The translations under genes and the position numbers were made by a program. Positions 8,423-17,166 of a DNA stretch of 37,649 nucleotides are shown piece after piece (positions within the stretch are counted from its first letter, which is position 1; each line of letters opens with the position of its first letter). The notes under the pieces were generated by a model. That model saw only the letters and a list, made by a program, of their open reading frames with translations. It did not search any database and had not been told where the DNA came from. Source of the DNA: Bacillota bacterium (GTDB lineage: Bacteria; Bacillota; Dethiobacteria; DTU022; UBA8154); contig JAAYOY010000183.1 of assembly GCA_012520035.1 (NCBI GenBank), forward strand, positions 1 through 37,649, written 5' to 3'.

Positions 8423-9256
8423 ATGGGCAAAATACTTGGTTACCTGGGCCCCCCGGGAACGTTTACAGAAGAAGTATCCATAAAATATGCCGGGGATAAG
8501 GATTTATTGCTTAAATCCTTCCCTGCTCTGGATCAGGTGTTCAGCGCTGTTATGCGCAAAGAAATAGAGTACGGGGTAGTACCTGTAGAAAACTCGCTGG
8601 AGGGATCGGTCAGCCTTACCCATGATCTTCTTTCCAATTCCCGGGTGAAAATACAAGGCGAGCTGCTTTTCCGGGTAAGGCAATTTCTCCTGGCACGCCC
8701 GGGTCAAAAACCCTCCCATATCCGGGAAATCTGTTCCCATCCTCAAGCCCTGGCCCAGTGCCGCTTATACCTGGATAAATTTTATCCCGGAAGGCCGCGG
8801 ATCAACAGCTCAAGCACAGCCGAGGCTGCCGCTGTGGCGTCGCAGAATGACGGAAAAGCTGCGATAGCTTCTTTACGTGCAGCAGAACTGTACGGCCTTG
8901 AAATACTCCAGGGCAACATCCAGGATGAATCATCCAACATCACCCGTTTTCTTCTACTTGCCCTGGACGACGCGCCTCCTACAGGAAAAGATAAAACGTC
9001 TTTATTGGTCGGGCTGGACGACAAGCCGGGAACCCTTTACTCAATACTGGGCATTTTTGCCCGTTACAGTCTTAACCTGACCAAGATTGAATCCCGCCCC
9101 ATCAAGGGTGAGTTAGGAAAATATATCTTTTTCCTGGATTTTGCAGGGCACCGGAAAGATGATACAGTAGCCCGGGCTTTACTGGAAGCAGAAAAACAGG
9201 CGGTATTTTTAAAAGTACTGGGAAGTTACCCGCGTGCGGAAAAAGATGACTGTTGA
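8423..9256 (+). CDS. pheA: Prephenate dehydratase with C-terminal ACT domain
   Basis: GYLGPPGTFTEEVSIKY start after AGGAG; VVPVENSLEGSV; SSNITRFLLL; ACT region LLVGLDDKPGTLYSIL...LTKIESRPIKGELGKYIFFLDF. The annotated ORF start at 8324 is an upstream in-frame extension. Confidence 0.95.
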   Translation: MGKILGYLGPPGTFTEEVSIKYAGDKDLLLKSFPALDQVFSAVMRKEIEYGVVPVENSLEGSVSLTHDLLSNSRVKIQGELLFRVRQFLLARPGQKPSHIREICSHPQALAQCRLYLDKFYPGRPRINSSSTAEAAAVASQNDGKAAIASLRAAELYGLEILQGNIQDESSNITRFLLLALDDAPPTGKDKTSLLVGLDDKPGTLYSILGIFARYSLNLTKIESRPIKGELGKYIFFLDFAGHRKDDTVARALLEAEKQAVFLKVLGSYPRAEKDDC

Positions 9257-9274
9257 GGAAAAAAGTGAGAACAA

Positions 9275-9312
9275 AGAAGCACTCCTTTTTTAAGAAATGC
9301 TTCTTCTCCTTT
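9275..9312 (+). terminator. Putative terminator after pheA
   Basis: AAGAAGCA (9275-9282) ... TGCTTCTT (9298-9305) followed by CTCCTTTT; 8-bp perfect stem, T-tract imperfect. Confidence 0.5.
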
Positions 9313-9354
9313 TGCAAATATTTGCCTACAGTTGCTTCATTATTTAGCCAGGCT

Positions 9355-10830
9355 TTATAAAATGATCACTATTAAACCTCCGCTGCCCTCATTGATTACT
9401 TTTTCAAGGGTTTGCTGGAGTTTTTGCTGGGCATTTAGCGGCATATTGCTCAGTTTAGCGGAAATACCGTCTTTAACCAGTTCATAAAGTGATTTTCCAA
9501 AGATATTGGATTCCCAAAGTTTTTCGGGGTTTTCGGCGAACTCTTCCATCAGGTAATTAACCAGTTCTTCGCTTTGCTTTTCAGTGCCCACAATTGGCGT
9601 AAATTCTGACTTAATATCCACGCGGACCATGTGTAATGAGGGAGCGCTTGCCTGAAGCCGGACCCCAAAACGGCTCCCCTGCCGGATAATTTCCGGTTCT
9701 TCAAGGGTAATCTCCTCCAGGAAGGGCGGTACGATACCATAACCTTTTTCTTTTACTTCTTCAAGTGCTTGTGCCAGTTTGGAATATTCTTTACTGGCAT
9801 ACGAATATTCCTTTAATACTTTTAGAAGATCTGCTTCATCTTCGATTTCAACTCCGCAAATGTCCGATAATATTTTGTCATACAGGCTTTGCGGGGCGGT
9901 AATTTCAATAAATGCGCAGCCGGTACCCAGCTCTATATTCCTGATTATTACATCTTCCACTAGTTCGTTATTCTTCATCTCCGCTATAGAATTTTCGATA
10001 TCCTGCAGGCGCTCTGCGCTGAGGATATGTTCGCGTATAGCTTTTGTATATTCTGCTACAGCCCAGTGGGACGGCTCCAGCACCTCTACCCATGAGGGTA
10101 AATTTATGCTGATCTCCTGAACAGGGAATTCGTAGAGAACTTCTTTAAATAGCAAGTTGATATCGCTTTCCTTCAACTCCAGGCAATTTAAGGAGACTAC
10201 CGGCACCTCATATTTCTGTGCCAGCTCGTCTTTAAGCCGCAGTGCAGTCTGCGATAAGGGATTTACTGAATTAAGGATGACAACAAAGGGTTTCCCGATA
10301 TCCTTCAGCTCCTCAATTACCCTTTTTTCCGCATCTACATAGCTTTCGCGGGGAATATCCGTAATTGTGCCATCTGTAGTCACGACAATCCCGATAGTGG
10401 AGTGCTCCTGGATTACCTTGCGCGTTCCCGTCTCCGCAGCTGCTTCAAAAGGAATAGGATCATCAAACCAGGGAGTGGACACCATCCTTTGATTCCCCTG
10501 GTCATCATAACCCAATGCCCCTTCAACCGTATATCCCACACAATCTACCAGTCTAACGCGCATTGAGATATTATCTGCCACATTTATTTCTATAGCATCA
10601 TCGGGAATAAATTTCGGCTCTGTAGTCATAATTGTCCTTCCGGCACTACCCTGTGGCAACTCATCCTTTGTCCTTTCCAGCACATGGGGGTTATCAATAT
10701 TGGGGAGAACGAGTATTTCCATAAATTTTTTAATAAAGGTTGATTTACCCGTCCTTACAGGACCTGCAACTCCTAAATAAATATCCCCTCCCGTCCGCTC
10801 AACAATATCCTGAAAAAGGTCGAACTTCAC
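9355..10830 (-). CDS. spoIVA: Stage IV sporulation protein A (spore coat morphogenetic ATPase)
   Basis: VKFDLFQDIVERTGGDIYLGVAGPVRTGKSTFIKKFME...GSAGRTIMTTEPKF; 491 aa from GTG at 10830 preceded by AAGGAGGGGAG; ORF extension to 10980 rejected as start. Confidence 0.97.
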   Translation of the reverse strand: MKFDLFQDIVERTGGDIYLGVAGPVRTGKSTFIKKFMEILVLPNIDNPHVLERTKDELPQGSAGRTIMTTEPKFIPDDAIEINVADNISMRVRLVDCVGYTVEGALGYDDQGNQRMVSTPWFDDPIPFEAAAETGTRKVIQEHSTIGIVVTTDGTITDIPRESYVDAEKRVIEELKDIGKPFVVILNSVNPLSQTALRLKDELAQKYEVPVVSLNCLELKESDINLLFKEVLYEFPVQEISINLPSWVEVLEPSHWAVAEYTKAIREHILSAERLQDIENSIAEMKNNELVEDVIIRNIELGTGCAFIEITAPQSLYDKILSDICGVEIEDEADLLKVLKEYSYASKEYSKLAQALEEVKEKGYGIVPPFLEEITLEEPEIIRQGSRFGVRLQASAPSLHMVRVDIKSEFTPIVGTEKQSEELVNYLMEEFAENPEKLWESNIFGKSLYELVKDGISAKLSNMPLNAQQKLQQTLEKVINEGSGGLIVIIL

Positions 10831-10889
10831 AATTTCTCCCCTCCTTTTGGTTTTCAGGCATGTTATAACTAAAAATGTTTTAACGTTAT

Positions 10890-10918
10890 ATTTATATGAA
10901 GATAAAAGGACAATATTA
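10890..10918 (-). promoter_or_regulatory. Candidate sigma-E promoter for spoIVA
   Basis: Minus strand TAATATT-N13-CATATAAAT, close to the sigma-E consensus KMATATT/CATACAHT, ~60 nt upstream of the spoIVA start. Confidence 0.55.
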
Positions 10919-10929
10919 CCTAAAATAAA

Positions 10930-10957
10930 GAAAAAAGCTATCTTGTAAAAAGACAGC
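10930..10957 (-). terminator. Intrinsic terminator downstream of gpsA operon
   Basis: Minus strand GCTGTCTT-TTTAC-AAGATAGC-TTTTTTCTTTATTTT. Confidence 0.7.
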
Positions 10958-11088
10958 CTTAAAAAGAAATAAAATGCCACAAGCGTTTTACTTATGTTAA
11001 AGGTGAAGCTATGATGACGTGAATGATGATGCTGGGTTATATTTCTGTCCCTGACCGGTTTCTGACCGTGATACCCGGTTGTTAATAC

Positions 11089-12105
11089 CTAATCAAAGGC
11101 CATTTCCTCAATTTCCCGTGTTTTATCCCTTTTCATCAAGCTTTCCACTGCATCTTGGGGCTTAACGCCCAGAAATAAAACCCGGTATACTTCATCAGTA
11201 ATCGGCATCTCGATCCCGAGCCTTTGCGCCAGCAGGTATGCTGCTTTTGTTGTTTTGATGCCTTCTGCAATCATTTTCATAGAAGATATTATCTCTTCGA
11301 TAGATTTTCCCTTACCGAGCATCATCCCAACATAACGGTTCCTGCTATGGGGGCTTGTACACGTTACAATGAGGTCTCCTATTCCTGTTAGCCCGCTGAA
11401 AGTTCCACGTTTTGCCCCCATGGCCATCCCAAGGCGGGTTATCTCCGCTATTCCCCGTGTTATGAGCGCTGCCTTGGTGTTATCACCAAAGTTCATACCT
11501 TCACAGGCGCCGGCTCCTATAGCGATTACATTTTTTAAAGCGCCGCCCAGTTCAACCCCTATAATATCCGTATTGGTATAAACCCTGAAAAAGGAAGACA
11601 TAAAGATATCCTGGACAGTTTTAGCTATATTCTCATCTTCAGCAGCTACTACTGTCGCAGTAGGAATAAACCGGCATACTTCTTCAGCATGATTGGGACC
11701 TGATAAAACTGCAACTTTACAGGATAAATCGTCTGGAAGCCCTTCGGCTATCACCTGTGAAAGGCGCTTTAGTGAACCTTCCGCCAGCCCCTTGGCAGCG
11801 TTGACTATGATTGTACCCTCCCCGATAAAGCCTCTTATCTTATTTATCAGCTCCTCAACCGCATGTGAAGGAACGGCGATAACCAGCAGATTTTTTTCCC
11901 GAACTGCCTCTTCAAGATTATTGGTAAGCTTTATATTCTCAGGTAAATAAACACCGGGTAAATAATCGCTGTTTTCCCGTGTTTTGGACAATTTTTCCAG
12001 TAAATTTTTTCTTCGTATCCAAAGAGTTACTTGAAAACCTTTTGAACCCAGCAGTATTGCCAGTGCTGTTCCCCAGCTTCCTGCTCCGATTAGTCCTATA
12101 TTCAT
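11089..12105 (-). CDS. gpsA: NAD(P)H-dependent glycerol-3-phosphate dehydrogenase
   Basis: MNIGLIGAGSWGTALAILL; LSGPNHAEEV; NVIAIGAGACEGMNFGDNTKAALITRG; LTGIGDLIVTCTSPHSRNR. Confidence 0.96.
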   Translation of the reverse strand: MNIGLIGAGSWGTALAILLGSKGFQVTLWIRRKNLLEKLSKTRENSDYLPGVYLPENIKLTNNLEEAVREKNLLVIAVPSHAVEELINKIRGFIGEGTIIVNAAKGLAEGSLKRLSQVIAEGLPDDLSCKVAVLSGPNHAEEVCRFIPTATVVAAEDENIAKTVQDIFMSSFFRVYTNTDIIGVELGGALKNVIAIGAGACEGMNFGDNTKAALITRGIAEITRLGMAMGAKRGTFSGLTGIGDLIVTCTSPHSRNRYVGMMLGKGKSIEEIISSMKMIAEGIKTTKAAYLLAQRLGIEMPITDEVYRVLFLGVKPQDAVESLMKRDKTREIEEMAFD

Positions 12106-12124
12106 ATCCGATACTACCTTCCTT

Positions 12125-12721
12125 TTAAGGGATTTTTACTTTATCCCCCAGTTTTGATTCCTTGCCCTGCAGCAGCCTTTTTATATTCGGATAATGTCTC
12201 CATAAAAGAATGAAACAGACAGACAACCCAAAAATAAAGTAATTCAGGGGATACCTTAAAAAATACATGGTAAGAGGGATTAATAAAGCTGCGACTATAG
12301 TGCCAAGCGATACGTAACGGCTGATTAGAATAATAGCGATAAAAAGACCAAATACTACCAGTGTTGGAACAGGCGCCAGACCCAGGAATACTCCCAGCGT
12401 TGTTGCTGCTCCCCTGCCTCCTTTGAAAGCAAGAAATATAGGCCAGTTGTGACCAATTATTACTGCCAGGCCGCAGAGCAGTATAACCCAAGTTTCGGTT
12501 GCCAGATAAGACGATATGAGAATTGCCAGTAAACCTTTAAACGCATCAAGGATTAAGACGATGATTGCATATTTAAATCCCATTAATCTGGAGATATTTG
12601 TTGCCCCGGCGTTCCCGCTGCCAATTTTTCTGATATCCACTCCTTTTAGCGTTTTAGCAAATAAGTAGCCGAAAGAAACAGAGCCTAATAAATAAGAAAG
12701 AATGATCAGCAGTACGGACAT
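12125..12721 (-). CDS. plsY: Glycerol-3-phosphate acyltransferase
   Basis: YLLGSVSFGYLFAKTLKGVDIRKIGSGNAGATNISR; GHNWPIFLAFKGGRGAATTLG. Confidence 0.95.
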   Translation of the reverse strand: MSVLLIILSYLLGSVSFGYLFAKTLKGVDIRKIGSGNAGATNISRLMGFKYAIIVLILDAFKGLLAILISSYLATETWVILLCGLAVIIGHNWPIFLAFKGGRGAATTLGVFLGLAPVPTLVVFGLFIAIILISRYVSLGTIVAALLIPLTMYFLRYPLNYFIFGLSVCFILLWRHYPNIKRLLQGKESKLGDKVKIP

Positions 12722-12723
12722 TC

Positions 12724-14064
12724 CTATTTTCCTCCTTTCCTTTTACGAGATTTTACCAGCAATCTTAAAGGTGTACCTTTAAAATTAAAGGCTTCTCTTA
12801 AACGGTTTTCCAGATATCTCAAATAAGAAAAGTGTATCAGGGAAGAATTATTCACAAAGAGAACAAAGGTTGGAGGCCTGGTCGCAGATTGTGTCCAGTA
12901 ATATATGCGACCTTTCTTTCCGCCGGAGGTTGGTAACGGATTCACTCCCTGTGCTTCCGCCAGGAGGTTGTTCAATACAGAGGTGGAGATGCGCATTTTG
13001 TAATTTTCATGCACTTCCTCGAAGAGGTTGAACATTCTTTTTAAACGGCGGGGTTCATACACAGAGGTAAAGATAATTGGGGCAAAGGATACAAATTTTA
13101 ATTGTTCTTTAACATCATCAATCAGCTCATTAACGAGGCCCTCTCTGCGCTGTTCTTTTACCAGGTCCCATTTATTTAAAGCAATAATCAGGGCTTTGTT
13201 GCTCTCCAGGACATAACCGGCAATTTTTTTATCCTGCTCGGTTACCCCTTCGGTGGCCTCCAGCAGCAGTAAAACCAGATCAGCGTTTTCTATTGCTTTC
13301 AGGGCGCGCAAAACACTGTAGTACTCAACATTTTCAAATACTTTGCTTTTTTTACGAATACCGGCAGTGTCTACAAATATGTATTTTTTTCCGTCCCATT
13401 CCACCAGGGTATCAATTGCGTCCCTGGTCGTCCCCGGTTCATCGGACACGATAACCCTCTCTTCGCCGACCAGGGCATTAATAAAGGATGATTTGCCGAC
13501 ATTAGGGCGTCCAACCACGGCTACCCGTATAGCATCATCTATTTCCAAACTGCCGCACTCCGCCCTGCATGCGGGAAAAAAGGAGATAATTTTATCCAGT
13601 AGATCGCCGATATTCAATCCATGAGCTGCGGAAACAGGCAGGGGATCGTCCAGGCCAAGCTGATAAAAATCTGCTGTGTTCTCTAAGGCGGATTCGATCT
13701 TGTTTACCACCAGCAGCACAGGTTTCCGCTGCCTGCGAAGCATATCCGCAATTTCCTCATCGAGGGGGGTTAGGCCCTGTCTTCCATCCACAAGAAATAC
13801 GATCACTGTAGCCTCTTCCAGGGCAAGTAGAACTTGCTTATGAACCAGCGTTTCTATTTCTTCGTTATCAGAAAGAGTGAGGCCTCCCGTATCGACTACC
13901 AAAAATTCCCTATCCAACCAGTTTGCCTTTCCATACAGTCGGTCCCTGGTAACACCGGCTTTTTTTTCTTCAATAGCCCTTCTTCCACCGGTAATGCGGT
14001 TAAAAAGGGTAGATTTTCCAACATTTGGACGGCCCACGATAGCAACAAGCGGAACCACAGCCAA
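12724..14064 (-). CDS. der: Ribosome biogenesis GTPase Der (EngA)
   Basis: Two G domains (VGRPNVGKSTLFNRI, VGRPNVGKSSFINAL) plus KH-like C-terminus; TTG start at 14064 after AAGGAGAGG; ORF extends to 14136. Confidence 0.95.
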   Translation of the reverse strand: MAVVPLVAIVGRPNVGKSTLFNRITGGRRAIEEKKAGVTRDRLYGKANWLDREFLVVDTGGLTLSDNEEIETLVHKQVLLALEEATVIVFLVDGRQGLTPLDEEIADMLRRQRKPVLLVVNKIESALENTADFYQLGLDDPLPVSAAHGLNIGDLLDKIISFFPACRAECGSLEIDDAIRVAVVGRPNVGKSSFINALVGEERVIVSDEPGTTRDAIDTLVEWDGKKYIFVDTAGIRKKSKVFENVEYYSVLRALKAIENADLVLLLLEATEGVTEQDKKIAGYVLESNKALIIALNKWDLVKEQRREGLVNELIDDVKEQLKFVSFAPIIFTSVYEPRRLKRMFNLFEEVHENYKMRISTSVLNNLLAEAQGVNPLPTSGGKKGRIYYWTQSATRPPTFVLFVNNSSLIHFSYLRYLENRLREAFNFKGTPLRLLVKSRKRKGGK

Positions 14065-14178
14065 TATAAACCTCTCCTTAATAATTGCTTGGATAACCTT
14101 AATGAAAAAGGATAATGCACGAAAGCAAACATGCAAAAAATTATCGCTTCAGGTTGCATGTAATGTACTTAAGCGTTT

Positions 14179-15504
14179 TTATGCTCTTTGGGGGTGGCCA
14201 ATCAAATAGCTCCTGATCTCCGACAGGTGGTTTACGGGTACTATCTGAACTTCTAATTTGCTTGCGAGTTCCCTTAAGGAAATGTCATCCAGGAAGAGAT
14301 CTGTTCCTTCCCTAAGCATAACAGCGGGAATAAAGACAACCTGGCCCAGCTCCTTTTGGGCAAGGCCTGAAAGCAGGTCGCTCCCCGTTAACAATCCCGT
14401 GACCGTAACATTTCCTCCCCAGAATTCGTTGGTGAGGACATGCAGGTTTGCCTTGATACCCCTTATTTTTTCTAACTCGGCCAGAAATAATTTTAAAAAC
14501 GGGCTGCCGGATTGAGCTGTAACAAGAGAGATTTGTATTTCCCCGGGCAGGGATGGCGCAGGAGTTTTTCTCCACTGCTCGAGTTCATTTAAAAACAGCC
14601 TCCCCAGCCCCACCCCGTTTTCTACCTGCTCGTAATTCCCGTAATGTTCATCGGAAGGTATGGGGAAACCGGAAAGAAGGTAAAATTCATCAGCAAGGTA
14701 TACGAACGGGGTCCCCAGGTTCTTCTTAAATTCTGCCTGCAGCCCTGAATAATACTTTACTATATCGGCTGCATCCGCTGGTGTAATACCTTTAAGCGCG
14801 GGGAGACCTTGCCTGTATCTGGTTAAACCGACCGGGACAAGGGCTACTGTCCTTAGAGCAGGATGCAGTTTTGAAAGATCCCTGACAGTCTTCTGCAGGT
14901 GTACACCATCGTTGAGACCGGGGCATACTACTATCTGCCCGTGCATCACTATCCCCGCAGAAGCCAAACGGGACAGTTGTTCCAGAATCCGCCCGGCAAA
15001 ACGGTTCCCCATCATCTTACGTCGGATAGCGGGATCGGTAGAATGTATGGAAATATATAATGGGGATAGGCCTCTGCGGATAATCCTCTTTAAATCCAGG
15101 TCTCCCGTATTCGTCAAAGTAATATAATTGCCGTGAAAAAAAGAAAGGCGGTAATCATCATCTTTTTCGAATAATGAAGGCCTTAATACGGGAGGCTGCT
15201 GGTCAATAAAGCAAAACACGCAGTGGTTCCGGCAGTACCTGACCGGCCCGATGGTAGGCGAAATAAATTCCAGGCCCAGGTCTTCGTCGTATTCTTTTAT
15301 AACGCGGTATTCCCGGTGGATACCTACTTTTTTACGTATGGTTAATGTTAACTCCCGTTCTGCGCAAAGATAATAATAATCAAGCAGATCATAAAAAGGC
15401 AGGCCGTTAATCTTAAGAAGACTATCACCTGTCTCAATGCCCGTCCTGTCGGCCGGTGTTCCTTTTTTTATACCGTTAATTATGAATCCCCTGTCTTTAA
15501 GCAT
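14179..15504 (-). CDS. DUF512 family protein: N-terminal PDZ-like domain plus radical-SAM-type Cys cluster
   Basis: GIKKGTPADRTGIETGDSLLKINGLPFYDLLDYYYLC (PDZ-like); RYCRNHCVFCFIDQQP (CxxxCxxC); DDYRLSFFHGNYITLTN; YISIHSTDPAIRRKMM. Confidence 0.9.
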   Translation of the reverse strand: MLKDRGFIINGIKKGTPADRTGIETGDSLLKINGLPFYDLLDYYYLCAERELTLTIRKKVGIHREYRVIKEYDEDLGLEFISPTIGPVRYCRNHCVFCFIDQQPPVLRPSLFEKDDDYRLSFFHGNYITLTNTGDLDLKRIIRRGLSPLYISIHSTDPAIRRKMMGNRFAGRILEQLSRLASAGIVMHGQIVVCPGLNDGVHLQKTVRDLSKLHPALRTVALVPVGLTRYRQGLPALKGITPADAADIVKYYSGLQAEFKKNLGTPFVYLADEFYLLSGFPIPSDEHYGNYEQVENGVGLGRLFLNELEQWRKTPAPSLPGEIQISLVTAQSGSPFLKLFLAELEKIRGIKANLHVLTNEFWGGNVTVTGLLTGSDLLSGLAQKELGQVVFIPAVMLREGTDLFLDDISLRELASKLEVQIVPVNHLSEIRSYLIGHPQRA

Positions 15505-15539
15505 TGCCGCAGTTCACCAAGTGAAATCTTGATAAAATC

Positions 15540-16034
15540 TTAACTCATTATCCTATTAACATTCCTTTCTGTCAAGGCACTTACTTTCTTGTTTTTTACC
15601 CGGTTCACGACCTTTACAATTTTATTAAAGGCTATTCTGCAGCCGGGAATTAAAAAAAGCCTGCCCACAGTTTCCAGGTGCAGGCTCCTGGAAATAAAGC
15701 CTCCCACCCTCATCAAGATATTGAGACAGGGAACTGTGTCCACTATCATTATTTCGTCCGGATTAATCCCCTTAATTTTGCAGAAATTTATTAGCGCCCG
15801 TTCTACAATATAACCGGCGTTTTTACAGCCCATAATAAATATTTCATGGCCTTTTTCATCTTGACCCATATAAAATATCTTTCCAAAGTCTGCACTGCTC
15901 TGCCGGTCAAAATAAGGAAGCGCCAGGAGTTCTTTACCTGCCGGTTTCCTGTCCCCGGGTAAAAGTTCAAGATGAAGGGAAGCCGCCATTACAGAAGAAT
16001 GTGTGCCCCCGTAGCAGTGGTAAATAATAATCAT
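15540..16034 (-). CDS. DUF3189 family protein
   Basis: MIIIYHCYGGTHSSVMAASLHLELLP; family recognised from memory and from the neighbouring genes. Confidence 0.75.
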   Translation of the reverse strand: MIIIYHCYGGTHSSVMAASLHLELLPGDRKPAGKELLALPYFDRQSSADFGKIFYMGQDEKGHEIFIMGCKNAGYIVERALINFCKIKGINPDEIMIVDTVPCLNILMRVGGFISRSLHLETVGRLFLIPGCRIAFNKIVKVVNRVKNKKVSALTERNVNRIMS

Positions 16035-16042
16035 AAGTCCCC

Positions 16043-16231
16043 CTAGTGTTTGACGATTACATAAGTTCCATTTTCAAGGTCATGGACAATGCCCTCCATG
16101 ACTCGCGAGAGGTAGGTAGCCACCTTGTCCTGTTCTTCTTTAGTTGAAGCATAAAAAATGGGCGCGCCACACCCGCCTACTTTCCCCGCATCCAGAGTAA
16201 CAATCGCAACTATATATTTTTCAAGCTCCAA
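16043..16231 (-). CDS. Small protein, likely 'capping complex subunit for YIEGIA'
   Basis: 62 aa, YIVAIVTLDAGKVGGCGAPIFYAS; immediately upstream of the DUF3189 gene and downstream of the YIEGIA gene. Confidence 0.7.
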   Translation of the reverse strand: MELEKYIVAIVTLDAGKVGGCGAPIFYASTKEEQDKVATYLSRVMEGIVHDLENGTYVIVKH

Positions 16232-16248
16232 ACTTGATAGTCCCCCTT

Positions 16249-17157
16249 TTAATCTGCAGCTTTCCTGCCCAGGTAGCTTTTTAGAGGCGTGCTTACGGCG
16301 CTTTCCAGTACAGGGACTCTTTTTACCGCTTCCAAAAGATACTCGATGTCTTTTTCTAACGGAACGAAAATCAGCGCCAGCCTTCCGGTATCAAGATCCC
16401 TCCGCACTATTGGAGTGAATTCCGGAGTATCTACATCTTTGTAAATTCCCATTAAAGCGGCGGCATCGTGGGCGATTGCAATACGTTGGCCATTATTTGC
16501 CAGTGTTGCCCGGCCATCATCGTTATACGGCTCAATGACTACGCCCAGCGCTCTTTCCAGGTATTCCTTCCTCACTTTCTCCATCCCCAGGTTCATTAAG
16601 TGTATATCTTCTACAAAAAGGTTGGGCCCTTCAAAAGATACCCTTCCTTCTCTCACACGGGCAATGTCGCCTAATACTTTTCCTCCCATCAGTTTTTGTG
16701 AAACCAAATAAGCAAAAAAACCGGCCACCAGACCATAAAAAATATTACCCCAGTAAGTTGCACCGCCTACTAATAACGCTGCAAACATCACGAGATAATT
16801 TCTCGCTTCAAAAACCCTGGCTATGCCTTCTATATAGTCAGGTCCCCTGGGGACCAGATTTGTTTTATCCAACTCCTCCAGCATAATTCTTTCCATTGCC
16901 CGCACTTCTCTGAACTGGGTTGCCGCCAAAGCCAGAAAAGTAACCGCAGTGTATTCCTCTTCCATTAAGGCAGGTATCGCTATAGCCCCGATCACAGCCG
17001 CAATAAAAGCCATGGAAAGGTGGGTGATTACTCCATGTGGATAACTCGGATACTGGCGGTAATCTCTTTTGAGCAGGAAGTAACGAATTAGAACCCCAAG
17101 AATTACCCCGTTTAATACTGCCTGCAGATAAGAAGAATTTATCATCGCTGTGTGCAC
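16249..17157 (-). CDS. YIEGIA family multi-pass membrane protein
   Basis: Contains the literal signature PDYIEGIARVFEARNYLVM; several N-terminal hydrophobic segments and a soluble C-terminal region. Confidence 0.85.
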   Translation of the reverse strand: MHTAMINSSYLQAVLNGVILGVLIRYFLLKRDYRQYPSYPHGVITHLSMAFIAAVIGAIAIPALMEEEYTAVTFLALAATQFREVRAMERIMLEELDKTNLVPRGPDYIEGIARVFEARNYLVMFAALLVGGATYWGNIFYGLVAGFFAYLVSQKLMGGKVLGDIARVREGRVSFEGPNLFVEDIHLMNLGMEKVRKEYLERALGVVIEPYNDDGRATLANNGQRIAIAHDAAALMGIYKDVDTPEFTPIVRRDLDTGRLALIFVPLEKDIEYLLEAVKRVPVLESAVSTPLKSYLGRKAAD

Positions 17158-17166
17158 TCCCCGGAA

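Noticed and set aside
10831-10980. N-terminal extension of spoIVA (MAFYFFLRLSFYKIAFFF...)
   Set aside because: It covers the predicted terminator and sigma-E promoter; the GTG at 10830 with a strong Shine-Dalgarno gives the canonical SpoIVA N-terminus and length.
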